Of a stretch of 64,000 nt of DNA, positions 1 to 12,368 are shown one piece after another. The translations under genes were made by a program, and so were the position numbers. The notes under the pieces are model-generated. The model did not search any database. It was not told the origin of the DNA and saw only the letters and a list, made by a program, of their open reading frames with translations. Positions within the stretch are counted from its first letter, which is position 1; every line of letters begins with the position of its first letter. Origin of the DNA: Corynebacterium atypicum (GTDB taxonomy: Bacteria; Actinomycetota; Actinomycetes; Mycobacteriales; Mycobacteriaceae); NCBI RefSeq assembly GCF_000732945.1, contig NZ_CP008944.1, positions 1,789,784 through 1,853,783 of the forward strand, given 5' to 3'.

Positions 1-854
1 TCCGGCGGGGTGAGCAGGTCCGAGGCGTCCCAACGGGACTTGATGATGCCGGCTTTCTCCCCGGCGATCTGGTCGATCGTGTCCCCCAGGTACTCCGTGT
101 GGTCCAGGCCGATAGGCATGACCACGGCAATCTGCGCGTCGGCGACGTTGGTTGCGTCCCAGGTGCCGCCCATGCCCACCTCGACGACGCCGACGTCGAC
201 CGGGGCGTCGGCAAACGCCGCGTAGGCCATCGCGGTGAGCACTTCGAACTTGCTCATCGGTACGTCGCTGCGCGCGTCGACCATCTCCACGTAGGGCTGG
301 ATCTCACGCCAGGTGCGCACAAAATCACGGGGGTGGATCGGCTCGCCATCGATGGCGATGCGTTCGGTCACCCGCTGCAGGTGCGGGCTGGTGATGCGCC
401 CGGTGCGGCGGTGAAAGGCACGCAACAGTGACTCGATCATGCGCACCACCGAGGTCTTCCCGTTGGTGCCTGCGACCTGGATGATCGGGTAGGCACGCTG
501 GGGCGAGCCCAGGAAGTCCATCAGCGTCTCAATGCGCTCCAGGGAGGGGTCGATCTTGGTCTCCGGCCAGCGCTGGTTCAGCTCGGCCTCGACTTCGGCT
601 AAGGCGAGCAGGTCCTTCTCGGTGACCGGTTCCTCGATCGCGATCTCGTCAGCGGGGCCCTTCTCGCCGGCCATTTCAATCGGCAGGCTCAGCCCCGTCT
701 CGTCCAGGTGCACGCCGGCGGTGGCATCGGCGCTTTCCGACGCCGCGGAGGTTTCCGCCTCTTCAAGCCGGTGCAGCTCGGCTGGGGTCAAGGCCTCGCC
801 CTCGAGCATCGCCTGCGCGAGCTCGGGAAGGCTACGCTCGCGTTCTTCAGCCAC
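1..854 (-). CDS. folC: Folylpolyglutamate synthase / dihydrofolate synthase (partial, 3' end outside window)
   Basis: The product ligates glutamate to dihydropteroate or folates in the cytoplasm. The visible part is the N-terminal ~284 residues. An unusual acidic leader of ~95 residues comes first, then the Mur-ligase-type P-loop (GTNGKTSVVRM) and the family pattern around FEVLTAMAYAAFADAPVD, ending with DHTEYLGDTIDQIAGEKAGI. The GTG start at 854-852 shares one base with the TAG stop of valS, so the two genes are translationally coupled in one operon. The stop codon lies beyond base 1. Family assignment is firm; whether the long N-terminal extension is translated from this start is an inference from the tight overlap with valS. 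Confidence 0.93.
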   Translation of the reverse strand, partial: MAEERERSLPELAQAMLEGEALTPAELHRLEEAETSAASESADATAGVHLDETGLSLPIEMAGEKGPADEIAIEEPVTEKDLLALAEVEAELNQRWPETKIDPSLERIETLMDFLGSPQRAYPIIQVAGTNGKTSVVRMIESLLRAFHRRTGRITSPHLQRVTERIAIDGEPIHPRDFVRTWREIQPYVEMVDARSDVPMSKFEVLTAMAYAAFADAPVDVGVVEVGMGGTWDATNVADAQIAVVMPIGLDHTEYLGDTIDQIAGEKAGIIKSRWDASDLLTPP

Positions 855-3562
855 TAGTCGAGCGCCTCCAAACGCGGGGTGATCCGGGCGATCTCTGCTT
901 CGGCGATGCGGCGGCGCTCCCGGATGCCTGCGACGACCTTCTCGGGCGCCTTATCTACAAAGTTCGGGTTGTCCAGCTTCTTGCCGGTGGTCTCGAGCTC
1001 CTTTCGGGCGACCGCCAGCTCCTTTTCCAGGCGCTTGCGCTCGGCCACCTTGTCGATCGTGCCGGAGGTATCCAGGCGCACCGTCAGCGTCGCCTGCGCA
1101 AGCCGCACCTCCACGGAGCCGCTCGGGGCGAAATCGTCCTCGGGGCGGGCGACCCGGGCAAGCGAGCGCACGAGCTCCTCCTGGTCGACCAGGTCGGCGG
1201 CGGCGAAGTCAATCTCGGCGGGCACCTTCTGCGAGGGCTTGACCCCCTGGTCGTTGCGGAAGCGGCGCAGTTCGGTGACCAACGCCTGGGCGTCAGCGAT
1301 GCGGCGCCGGGCGGTCTGGTCGACGCTCGCGCCGCCATTGGTATCCGCCACCGTCGGCCATGGGGCGATCATCAGCGATTCCTCGCCGGTAAGCGTAGTC
1401 CAGAGCACCTCGGTGACGAAGGGCATCGCCGGATGCAGCAGCTTAAGGAGCACGTCAAGCACCCGGCCGAGGACCACGCGCGTGTGCCGGCCGGCGACGT
1501 TGTCCCCGTCCCGCGGGATCTGTGTCTTGGCGATCTCCAGGTACCAGTCGCAGAACTCGTCCCAGGTGAAGTGGTAGAGCTCCTCGTTGGCCTTAGCAAA
1601 CTGGAAGTCGTCGAGGTAGCGGTCCACCCGGCCGCGCACGTCCTCGAGGCGATCCAGGATCCAGCGATCGGCGTCAGTGAGCTCGTCGCGGGCGGGTAGC
1701 AGATCCACGCGGGCGCCGTTGAGCAGCGCGAAGCGGGCGGCGTTGAAGAGCTTGGTGGCGAAGTTGCGCGAGCTTTGCGCGTGGTCCTCGCCCACCGGCA
1801 GGTCGACGCCCGGGTTCGCGCCGCGCGCCAGGGTAAACCGCAGGGCGTCGGCGCCGAAGCGGTCCACCCAGTCCATGGGGTCGATACCATTGCCCAAGGA
1901 CTTCGACATCTTGCGGCCCTTCTCATCGCGGACCAGGCCGTGTAAGAAGAGGTGCGTAAACGGGATCTGCGGGCGGCCCTCGGCACCCTCACCTAAAACG
2001 TCCGGGGTGGTGGTGCCGGCGAACGTGCCGAACATCATCATGCGGGCGACCCAGAAAAACAGGATGTCGTAGGCCGTGACCAAGACACTGGTCGGGTAAA
2101 ACTTCTCCAACTCCGGGGTCTTCTCCGGCCAGCCCATGGTGGAAAACGGCCAGAGCGCAGAAGAAAACCAGGTGTCCAGAACGTCCGGGTCCTGCTCGTA
2201 CCCGGCCGGCAGCTCATCGTCTGGCCCGCAGCAGACCACCTCACCGTTGGGGCCGTACCAGATCGGGATCCGGTGACCCCACCACAGCTGGCGAGAAATA
2301 GTCCAGTCGTGCATGTCATCGACCCAGTCGAAGTACCGGGGCTCGAGGCTCTTGGGGTGGATAACCGTGTCGCCCTGCCGGATCGCGTCGCCGGCCATCT
2401 GGGCAAGCCGGTCGACCTTGACAAACCACTGCAGCGAAAGGCGCGGTTCGATCGGCTCGCCGGAGCGCTCCGAGTGACCCACCGAGTGCACGTAGGGGCG
2501 GACCTCCTTGACAATGCGCCCCTGCTCGCGCAGCGCCTCCAGCACGGCCACCCGGGCCTTTTCGCGCGAGAGCCCATCGAACTGGGTGCCCGTACCCGCG
2601 ATCCGGCCGTCCTCGTCGATGACCTGCGGCATGTCCAGGTGATGGCGCAGCCCCATCTGGTAGTCGTTCGGGTCGTGAGCCGGCGTGATCTTCACCGCGC
2701 CGGTGCCGAACTCGGGATCCACGTAATCGTCGGCGATGACCTTAACCTTGAGGTCATCCCTGAAGGGGTGGTCAAAGACCTGGCCAACCTGATCGCGGTA
2801 ACGCTCATCGTCCGGGTGGACCGCGATGGCGACGTCGCCCAGCATGGTCTCCAGGCGCGTGGTGGCCACCACCATGTGTGGCTCGGCGTCGTCAAGCGAA
2901 CCGTAACGGAAGCTGACCAGCTCGCCCTCGACGTCCTTGTACGTGACCTCGATGTCGCTGACCGCGGTGCGCAGCCTGGGCGACCAGTTGACCAACCGGT
3001 TCGCCCGATAGATCAGGCCCTGATCGAAGAGCTGCTTGAAGATGGTCTGCACGGAACGCGACAGCCCCTCGTCGAGCGTGAACCGCTCGCGCGACCAATC
3101 GACCGAGTCGCCGATGGCCCGCATCTGGCTGAGGATCTTGCCCCCGTACTGCTCCTTCCACTGCCACACCTTGGCCACGAACTCCTCGCGCGTGTAATCG
3201 TGGCGGGTCTTGCCCTCGGTCTCGGCGAGCATCGCCTCGACCTTGGACTGCGTGGCGATGCCGGCGTGATCCATACCGGGCAGCCACAGCACCTCGTAGC
3301 CCTGCATCCGCTTGCGGCGGGCCAGGGCGTCCATCAGGGTGTGGTCGAGAGCGTGGCCCATGTGCAGCTGGCCGGTGACGTTGGGCGGGGGAAGCACGAT
3401 AGAAAAGGCCGGCTTTGTGCTTTCCGGGTCCGCATTGAAGTACCCGCGGTCGAGCCAGCGCTGGTAAAGCTGCGCCTCGAACCCCTTAGGATCCCAGCTC
3501 TTGGGCAAAAGATCGGCCCGGTTTGCGGTCTGGTCAGTTTGGTCTGTCACGTGGTCAGTCAC
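854..3562 (-). CDS. valS: Valyl-tRNA synthetase
   Basis: This class I aminoacyl-tRNA synthetase charges tRNA-Val. It is 902 residues long, normal for the family. The HIGH-type motif is in [15 protein letters not shown] near residue 60, the editing (CP1) domain follows at about 200-400, and the KMSKS loop is [13 protein letters not shown] near residue 560. The C-terminal ~70 residues are rich in Glu, Lys and Arg and fit the valyl-specific coiled-coil arm. It starts at a GTG and is followed by folC with a one-base overlap, an arrangement common in actinobacteria. Confidence 0.98.
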   Translation of the reverse strand: MTDHVTDQTDQTANRADLLPKSWDPKGFEAQLYQRWLDRGYFNADPESTKPAFSIVLPPPNVTGQLHMGHALDHTLMDALARRKRMQGYEVLWLPGMDHAGIATQSKVEAMLAETEGKTRHDYTREEFVAKVWQWKEQYGGKILSQMRAIGDSVDWSRERFTLDEGLSRSVQTIFKQLFDQGLIYRANRLVNWSPRLRTAVSDIEVTYKDVEGELVSFRYGSLDDAEPHMVVATTRLETMLGDVAIAVHPDDERYRDQVGQVFDHPFRDDLKVKVIADDYVDPEFGTGAVKITPAHDPNDYQMGLRHHLDMPQVIDEDGRIAGTGTQFDGLSREKARVAVLEALREQGRIVKEVRPYVHSVGHSERSGEPIEPRLSLQWFVKVDRLAQMAGDAIRQGDTVIHPKSLEPRYFDWVDDMHDWTISRQLWWGHRIPIWYGPNGEVVCCGPDDELPAGYEQDPDVLDTWFSSALWPFSTMGWPEKTPELEKFYPTSVLVTAYDILFFWVARMMMFGTFAGTTTPDVLGEGAEGRPQIPFTHLFLHGLVRDEKGRKMSKSLGNGIDPMDWVDRFGADALRFTLARGANPGVDLPVGEDHAQSSRNFATKLFNAARFALLNGARVDLLPARDELTDADRWILDRLEDVRGRVDRYLDDFQFAKANEELYHFTWDEFCDWYLEIAKTQIPRDGDNVAGRHTRVVLGRVLDVLLKLLHPAMPFVTEVLWTTLTGEESLMIAPWPTVADTNGGASVDQTARRRIADAQALVTELRRFRNDQGVKPSQKVPAEIDFAAADLVDQEELVRSLARVARPEDDFAPSGSVEVRLAQATLTVRLDTSGTIDKVAERKRLEKELAVARKELETTGKKLDNPNFVDKAPEKVVAGIRERRRIAEAEIARITPRLEALD

Positions 3563-3673
3563 AGCACCCTATCATAGCGGCCGAGTCGGTCGCGTTCGCG
3601 CAGGTGGGCCGCCCGCCGCGGGGTCGTCAAGAGGCTGTGGGCCCATTTGACTGCCCGAGTAAGGTGTTACCTC

Positions 3674-5245
3674 GTGACTCAATCGCCGATGAATAAGGAT
3701 GTACAGCAAGACTCAGGCTCGCACTCCCCTGGCGCGCCGCTGCCCAGCGTGGCAAAAACCGACCCGAAGTGGATCAGCGTGGTCGGCTCCTCGAGACGCT
3801 ACAACCGCAACCTCATGCTGATCGTCCTCCTCATCGCCCTAGCGATGTCTCTGATCCAGGTCAGTTCCGTCAATGTGGCCTTGAGCGCGATCTCGCACGC
3901 CACCGGGGCCACCTCGAGCGAGCTGCAGTGGATCCTATCCGGCTACGCGCTGGCCATCGGCGTGGCGCTAGTTCCTTCCGGGCGACTAGGAGATCTCTTC
4001 GGGCGCGCCGAGCTCTTTGTCATCGGCCTGATCCTGTTCACCCTCGCCTCCACCGCGTGTGGCATGGTCTCCTCTGCCACGGTGCTCAACATCCTGCGCG
4101 TCGTCCAGGGGCTGGCCGCCGGGGTGTTCTCACCCCAGATCACCGGCATTATTCAGCAGTACTTCCAGGGCCAAGCCCGCGCCAAGGCGTTCTCTCTATT
4201 CGGCTTCGTCATCTCGGTCTCCGTCGCGCTGGGACCCGTGATGGCCGGATTCTTGATCGACCTGTTGGGCCAGGACGTCGGCTGGCGCTCGACCTTCCTG
4301 ATCAACCTGCCGCTCGGGCTCGCCGGCGCAATCGCCGCCTTCTTCTGGCTGCCCTTCGGCGCAGAACGCCGCCGCCGGGACGCCGGCAAGGGCTCTCACC
4401 TGGTGGCCCGCCGCATCGACCTAGACCCCGTCGGCACCGTACTTCTGGTGGCCACCGTCGTGATGATCATGCTGCCCTTTGTCACCCACGGCCACCCCTG
4501 GGCGTGGGCGCTATTGCCCGCGGCCGTAATCAGCGGGATCGCCTGGGTCGTCTGGGAGCGCCGCTACGCCGCGCGCGGCAAGGAGCCGATGGCAGACCTG
4601 CGGCTTTTCACGCTCACCTCGTTTAGCTACTGCAACGCCGTGGCAGCCCTGCAGTTCCTCGGCATCACCTCGGTCTTCGCGCTGGTGGCCATCTACATGC
4701 AACAGGGACTGGGCAACAGCGCGCTCGCCGCCGGGATGATCGGGCTGCCCAACGCGATCGCGTCGGCGGTTTCTTCACTGTGGTCCGGAAAATATGCCAT
4801 CGTCTACGGGCGCGTCCTGCAGGTCTTCGCGGTCGGCTCGATGGCCGTCGGCGTGCTCTGCGCCGCCGGGGCCGCCCTCCTGATCCCCCACGGCTTCTCG
4901 GTGTGGTGGCTCGCGGTGGGCTTCACCATCCAGGGCGCCGGCCAGGGCATGATGGCCTCGGTCAACCAGACCCAGGCGATGCTCGACGTCCCGCCGGCCC
5001 AGGGCGGGGTGGCCGGCGGCGTGACCCAGACCGTGCAGCGCATCACCACCGCGATCGGCAACGCGATGATGACGGGCATCTTCTTCGCGCTCGCTGCCGG
5101 CGCGCCCACCGGCGGCGCGGCCGTGGCGCCGTGGTCCACGGCTATCTCTACTGCCTATCTGACCATCGGCGCCATCATGATCGCCTGCCTGGTGGTGGCC
5201 GTTATTTACTGGCGCACTGGGCGCGGGGTGCACGGCTCGAAGTAG
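3674..5245 (+). CDS. MFS drug-exporter-like transporter (DHA2 / EmrB-QacA type)
   Basis: This is a large, very hydrophobic protein of about 520 residues, the size of 14-helix DHA2 exporters. Recognisable pieces are the motif-A-like loop GRLGDLFGRAELFVIG after the second helix and a proline/glycine-rich antiporter-like segment near SVALGPVMAGFLIDLLG. A GTG at 3674 sits seven bases after an AAGG sequence and is taken as the start; an ATG at 3689 in the same frame is an alternative. The substrate cannot be read from sequence. The last 44 bases overlap the convergent Hsp70-like gene, so the 3' ends are antisense to each other. Confidence 0.85.
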   Translation: MTQSPMNKDVQQDSGSHSPGAPLPSVAKTDPKWISVVGSSRRYNRNLMLIVLLIALAMSLIQVSSVNVALSAISHATGATSSELQWILSGYALAIGVALVPSGRLGDLFGRAELFVIGLILFTLASTACGMVSSATVLNILRVVQGLAAGVFSPQITGIIQQYFQGQARAKAFSLFGFVISVSVALGPVMAGFLIDLLGQDVGWRSTFLINLPLGLAGAIAAFFWLPFGAERRRRDAGKGSHLVARRIDLDPVGTVLLVATVVMIMLPFVTHGHPWAWALLPAAVISGIAWVVWERRYAARGKEPMADLRLFTLTSFSYCNAVAALQFLGITSVFALVAIYMQQGLGNSALAAGMIGLPNAIASAVSSLWSGKYAIVYGRVLQVFAVGSMAVGVLCAAGAALLIPHGFSVWWLAVGFTIQGAGQGMMASVNQTQAMLDVPPAQGGVAGGVTQTVQRITTAIGNAMMTGIFFALAAGAPTGGAAVAPWSTAISTAYLTIGAIMIACLVVAVIYWRTGRGVHGSK

Positions 5246-6752
5246 CCACCACCGGCTCGGGTTGGCCGTCGACGCTGATGCGCATGGTCGCTATCCCGTC
5301 CGGGTCCACCGAAATTTCCTCGTGCACCAGCGGGCCCTGGTCGCCATGGCCGATGCGCTCGACGGGGACGGATCCCAGCTCTGCGGCCGTCTTCCCGGCC
5401 AGCTCGGGGGTAAAACCGACGGCCACCTCGGTCAATAGCGAGAGGTCACCGGGGTTCAGCGGGTCGTCGTCCACCGCGGCGTACTCGACGTAACGGAACC
5501 AGCCGACGTTGTGGGCGGCCCGGTAGGTCCGCTCGGTGCGAATCCAGCCGTCCGCACCTGCGGCCGCACCCGGGTAGACGAGCGGATCGAAGCTGACCGC
5601 GCGACCCGACTCTAGCTCGCGGAAGACCCCGATACCGCGGGCGATACGGTCGTTCAGAGCAAAGGAGGAGTCCGGGTCCGCGGCGATCGCCAGACCGACC
5701 GCGGTCGCGGCGGTGGGCATGGAGGAACGGTGCACCCGCCGGCCGAACCGTTCGCGCACCCGGCGCGCCACGAGCGGCAAGGAGCTCGCCCCGCCCACCA
5801 GATACACGCCTGCGATCTCAGTATCTGAGAGGTCACTGCCGTGCCCGATAAGCGGGCTGAGTTGGTCGAGCGTGCGATCAACCAACGGCTCGACGCCCGC
5901 GTAGAACTCGTCGACCGGGACTACCACCACGTCCTCGCTGCCGCCTTCGCCCAGGTCCACCAGCACTCGACGGGTCTGCGGCTTGATGTTCTCCTTGGCG
6001 CTGCGCGCCTCCTCGATCAGCCGGGCCCGGATCCGCTGGCTGAGCGCGTCGCCCCCACGGCCCGCGGCCTTAAGGGCGAGCCCCAGCAGCACCTCGTCGA
6101 AGTCGTCGCCGCCGAGCCGGTTGATTCCTAGGGATTTTTCCACGTGGTGCACGGGGCCGTCGATCCGCAGCAACGTGGCGTCGAAAGTCCCGCCACCGAG
6201 GTCGTAGACGATAATGGAGTTGCGCTTGCTATTGAGCGTCGAGCCGTGCCTGTGGGTGTACTCGAAGGCGGCGGCCGAGGGCTCGTTGACCAGGCCGAGG
6301 ACGTCCGCCCCGGCGCGCGAGAAAGCGTCCATGGTCAACAGGCGCTGCGCGCTGCCCGCATGCGCCGGCACACCGAGCACAATCTCCGGGCTGCGGGCAG
6401 GGTGCTCGCCGGCCTGGCGCTGAAAAGCAGTCAGGGCCTCTACCACGGTGCGGGCGAAGGCGACCAGCACCTCGCCCAGCGGGCGCGCCTCTCCGCCAAG
6501 GCGGACCGGGGTCTGCGGCGTGGTCTCTGGATCTCCAAGCACGCGCTTGAACGAGCGGACGAAGTTATCAGTGGCCGCCTGCGCGGCCTCCCAGCCTGCC
6601 GTCAGCTCCCCGTCGGCGGCGATGGCGACGACAGAGGGGATGAAATCGTGGGAATCGCCTAGGCGATCCACCACCGGGACCACCGGGTAATTGCCGCGGT
6701 CTACCGCGGCGGCGACGGTGCGAGTGGTGCCAAAATCAACGCCGAATCTCAT
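5202..6752 (-). CDS. Hsp70-family (DnaK-like) ATPase
   Basis: The protein has 516 residues with an actin-like ATPase fold. The phosphate-1 motif is at the N terminus (FGVDFGTTRTVAA), phosphate-2 is IVYDLGGGTFDATLLR near residue 180, and the adenosine motif is GVYLVGGASSLPL near residue 315. It is about 100 residues shorter than DnaK, and the region after the ATPase domain does not resemble the canonical substrate-binding domain or lid, so it is an Hsp70 paralogue rather than DnaK. No dnaJ or grpE lies beside it. Function is unknown. It converges with the upstream transporter and overlaps it by 44 bases. Confidence 0.85.
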   Translation of the reverse strand: MRFGVDFGTTRTVAAAVDRGNYPVVPVVDRLGDSHDFIPSVVAIAADGELTAGWEAAQAATDNFVRSFKRVLGDPETTPQTPVRLGGEARPLGEVLVAFARTVVEALTAFQRQAGEHPARSPEIVLGVPAHAGSAQRLLTMDAFSRAGADVLGLVNEPSAAAFEYTHRHGSTLNSKRNSIIVYDLGGGTFDATLLRIDGPVHHVEKSLGINRLGGDDFDEVLLGLALKAAGRGGDALSQRIRARLIEEARSAKENIKPQTRRVLVDLGEGGSEDVVVVPVDEFYAGVEPLVDRTLDQLSPLIGHGSDLSDTEIAGVYLVGGASSLPLVARRVRERFGRRVHRSSMPTAATAVGLAIAADPDSSFALNDRIARGIGVFRELESGRAVSFDPLVYPGAAAGADGWIRTERTYRAAHNVGWFRYVEYAAVDDDPLNPGDLSLLTEVAVGFTPELAGKTAAELGSVPVERIGHGDQGPLVHEEISVDPDGIATMRISVDGQPEPVVATSSRAPRAQCASK

Positions 6753-6782
6753 ACCGCTAGGCTACCCGGCGCCACCGGGAAT

Positions 6783-7865
<1,083 letters not shown>

Positions 7866-8023
7866 TTATTCACCCCCGAATTAGTCAACTATGCCAACAC
7901 CGTGTCTGGTTTTCCTAGGATGACGGTAAGCGCTGGCGCAGTGCCGCGCAGTAATTCGCCCAGCAGATGGCGCTTCACCCAAGCACCATGTGCTACCTCG
8001 TGGGAAGGACCCTGAACCGGCGT

Positions 8024-8817
8024 ATGACCACCGATGCACGCACTGGAGCCGATGCCCACGCCGAAGCCCCGGATGCCCACCGCCCAGACGCCAGTGAACA
8101 ACAGGTTACCGATCACGTCATTGACGTGGCACTGCGGGAGTTCTGTCGGCTACCTTTTGGCGAGGCGAAGCTAGAGAATATCGCCCGCGGCGCGGGCATG
8201 TCGAAGCGCATGATCCACTACTACTTTGGCGATAAACGCGGGCTTTACCAGATGGCCTTGGCCGAAGCCCTGCGCAGGCTCCAACCCGAGCAGGAATCGA
8301 TGCACGTCGACTCGTCCATCCCCGTTGAGGGCGTCGCCCGCATCGTCGACGCCCTCAACCAGTGCTTTCTCGAGCACTCCGAGGCGGTCGCCATGGTGCA
8401 GATGGAAAACGCGCAGCGGGTACTCAACCTCGCCGAGATGCCGCCCCTGGTCGACCACACCCCGGTGATCCTCAACCTAGATCGCCTCCTGCTCATCGGG
8501 CAGGATTCCGGGGCGTTTCGGCCCGGGATCTCGGCGTACGACATCTACTACCTCGTCGTCTCGCTGCTCAGCCGCCGCTCGAACACGGAGCTGACCTCGA
8601 TGAACCTCTACGGGGCCGACATGTCTAGCCCCACCAACGTCGAGGGCACCCACCGCATGGCCGTCGACGCGGTACTGTCCTTTCTCACCGCCAACATCTC
8701 CGATACCGGCCACGAGTCCTACCTGACCTTGGAGCAGCACACGGACTCGGATACCGAGGAGCAGTCCGCCCCCTCGATCTACGGCGAGGAGGACGTCTCC
8801 TCGGCCATCTATGGCGG

Positions 8818-8821
<4 letters not shown>
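8024..8821 (+). CDS. TetR/AcrR-family transcriptional regulator
   Basis: This is a 265-residue one-domain repressor with the TetR DNA-binding segment at residues ~35-80 ([20 protein letters not shown]). The ligand domain follows, and the C-terminal tail is unusually acidic (about 30 residues rich in Glu, Asp and Ser). The ATG at 8024 has GGAAGGA about 14 bases upstream; an in-frame upstream start at 7967 is possible. It is divergent from mdh and its stop overlaps the clpX stop by four bases in convergent orientation. The same mdh-tetR-clpX order is recalled from C. glutamicum. Its ligand and targets are unknown. Confidence 0.88.
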
Positions 8822-10122
<1,301 letters not shown>

Positions 10123-10158
10123 AAGCTGCTCTACGTCTCACTTCGTCTTGAGGAAAAG

Positions 10159-10175
10159 GTGGGATTCATTCCCAC
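10159..10175. promoter_or_regulatory. Inverted repeat upstream of clpX
   Basis: The sequence GTGGGATTCATTCCCAC has six-base arms (GTGGGA/TCCCAC) around a five-base centre. It lies 37-53 bases upstream of the clpX ATG, where an operator would sit. It does not match the HAIR or CIRCE heat-shock elements. A role in clpX control is inferred only from position and symmetry. Confidence 0.4.
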
Positions 10176-10283
10176 TCTAGCCCCTGGGTAGACGCTGGCT
10201 CGAAACGCGCCGGACAACCCGCCGCTGCCGCCTTCGGTTGGCTTTTGTCCACCGGATAATCCGCCGGCGTAGCCTTAACGCCC

Positions 10284-11706
10284 GTGTGCGACACGCTTGA
10301 TCAACTCATTTTCTCCGGGTTGGATTCCCGCGACGCCGCCCGCCCGGCGATCACCCAGGCAGAGACCGGGCAAACGATCAGCTATGGCGGGCTTTCCCGC
10401 CGGGTTCTTCAGGCCCGCGACCACCTACGCTGCCACCTTTCGGATCCGGAAAGCCGAAGCGTCATCGCGGTGCAGCTGCCCAACTCGGTCGACTTCGCCG
10501 TCTTTTTCTTCGGGGCGCTGGCTGCAGGCGCGGCCGTCACCCCCCATTAGCATGCACGCCACCGCGGCCGAGACCGCCCACCAGATCGCCGCCACGGGCG
10601 CCGAGGTGCTGGTGACCACCGCGGGCGTGGCCCGCACGGGCGCAGCCCCGGTGCTCGCCGACTGGCCCGCCGGGCTAGGGGTGATCCCGTTTTCCTCGGG
10701 CACCACTGGGTCCCCTAAACCCGTAGCGCTCACGCACGCTAATCTTGTGGCCAACGTGCGGCAAATGTCTGCGGCGCTGGACCGCAATCGGATGACAAAA
10801 GACTGGCCGATCGCGGCCCCGCTGCCCTTCGCCCACGTCTACGGTCTCACCGTCTTGCTGTGCACGAGCCTGTACCGGCGCAATTATCTCATCGCCTTCG
10901 CGCGATTTGACCCGCGCACCTTCCTCCCCCTGCACCAGAAGTACCAGGTGGCCTGGAGCTATGTCGCCCCGGCTATCCTCGCGCGCATTGTGCGCGAGCG
11001 GCTGGCCGATGGCCTGGACCTGACCGCGCTGAAAGTCGTGCTCTCCGGCGCGGACACGCTTACTGCTCCATTGCAGCAGGCGGCTGCAGCTGAGCTCGGC
11101 TGCGAGGTGGTCCAGGGTTACGGCCTTTCGGAGGCCTCGCCGGTCACCCACGTCAACATCCGCGGCTACGATGACCCGGCCACGTTGGGCACCCCGGTCG
11201 ACGGCACTGAGGTGCGCGTGGTCGACGGCGAGTTGTGGGTTCGCGGCCCCCAGGTGATGGCCGGCTACCTGGGGCTGCCGGCAGAAACTGCGGCGGCCAA
11301 GGACGCCCAGGGGTGGCTGCGCACCGGCGACGTGGTGGAGTTGGGCCCGGACGGGCGCGGTCTGCGCGTGATCGGCCGGGCTAAGGAGATTATCAATCAC
11401 AACGGTTTCCAGGTCTCCCCCACCGAGGTCGAGGAGCGGCTGCGCGAGCATCCGGGGATTTCCGACGCCGCGGTGGCGGCCTGGCAGCGCAGCGCAGGCG
11501 GCGAGGCCCCGCGCGCGGTCGTCGTGCCGGCTGCCGAAGGCGCGGTGCCGAGCGCGCACGAGCTCGCCAGTTGGGTGGCCGCCCGGCTGGCAGCCTATAA
11601 GGTCCCGGTGCGTTTCGACGTCGCGGACGCGGTGCCGCGCACCGCGACCGGCAAGGTCGCCCGGATGGCGCTGCGCGCGCGCTGGGCCGAGACCCCAGCT
11701 GACTAG
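10284..11706 (+). pseudogene. AMP-dependent acyl-CoA synthetase, +1 frameshift in a C6 tract
   Basis: The intact protein would be about 473 residues of the adenylate-forming family. The first ~85 codons, from GTG 10284, read in one frame and stop at 10548-10550. The rest reads one base later, starting with SMHATAAETAHQIAATGAE. The shift falls in a run of six C at 10540-10545; with five C the frame is continuous. The second part has the core motifs: SSGTTGSPKPV, GYGLSEASP, RTGDVVELGPDGRG, GRAKEIINHNGFQVSPTEVE and the terminal RTATGKVAR lysine. Codons follow a TAGCCT-like -10 with no clear SD, so the mRNA may be leaderless. It converges with a TetR gene. It is either a broken gene or carries a sequence error. 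Confidence 0.85.
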
Positions 11707-12302
11707 CGCGCGCGCCCGGTTGCCGGGTAGCCGACGATGCCGAGCGCAAACCCGGAGTAGATCTCGCCGAGCTGTGCCGCAGAGTAGCTGCCGGCGGGGT
11801 CGAACCACCGCGCGACGCCATGCCCCATGTCGATGAGCGCGTAGACCGCGATCGTGAGGTCGGCCACTTGGAAATCGCCCGACTCGACGCCGGCGCCGAC
11901 GATCTTGGCAAATCGGCGCGCGTAGTCGCGGCGCAGTTCAGTAACCATCGCTCGATTAGCGGGGGTCAGACTATTGACCTCGTTGTTGACCACCCGCACG
12001 GCCAGCGAGTTCTCGGCGTGGAAACTGACGTGGACGCGCATTGCGCAGACCAGGCGGCCTGCCGGAGCGATCGCGGGCGCGTGCGCCATCGCGGCGTCGA
12101 AAGTCTCGAGGAGCTCGCGCAACCAGCTCACGCAGAGCTCGGTGGGCACCTGGTCCTTGGAGCGCACGTGGTTGTACAGGCTGGACGCGCGCATCCCGAC
12201 GGCGCTGGCGATGTCTTCCATGCCGGTCGCGCGGTAGCCCCGCTCGGCAAAAAGCTCGAGGGCCGCCGCCAGGATCTCCCGTTTACGCTGCGCGTTCGCC
12301 AT
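11703..12302 (-). CDS. TetR-family transcriptional regulator
   Basis: This regulator has 199 residues with a clear N-terminal TetR helix-turn-helix: RKREILAAALELFAERGYR, then DIASAVGMRASSLYNHV, and a helical ligand domain behind it. Its stop codon overlaps the stop of the convergent acyl-CoA synthetase, so the pair shares a 3' end rather than a promoter. TetR proteins beside acyl-CoA synthetases often respond to acyl-CoA thioesters, but nothing in the sequence proves that here. Confidence 0.87.
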   Translation of the reverse strand: MANAQRKREILAAALELFAERGYRATGMEDIASAVGMRASSLYNHVRSKDQVPTELCVSWLRELLETFDAAMAHAPAIAPAGRLVCAMRVHVSFHAENSLAVRVVNNEVNSLTPANRAMVTELRRDYARRFAKIVGAGVESGDFQVADLTIAVYALIDMGHGVARWFDPAGSYSAAQLGEIYSGFALGIVGYPATGRAR

Positions 12303-12368
12303 GCGCTTAGCTTAAACCGCGGGTGGTGCAAGCGCGCACTTAGTGCGTCCTTGGACGCCCGCCCCAAG

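Noticed and set aside
2273..3577. A 434-codon open frame on the strand opposite valS
   Set aside because: It is a GC-rich shadow of valS, with no domain, no SD and a composition expected from antisense codons.
10284..11706. Programmed frameshifting in the acyl-CoA synthetase
   Set aside because: There is no slippery heptamer with a downstream structure at the C6 tract, and the family does not use frameshifting; mutation or error is simpler.
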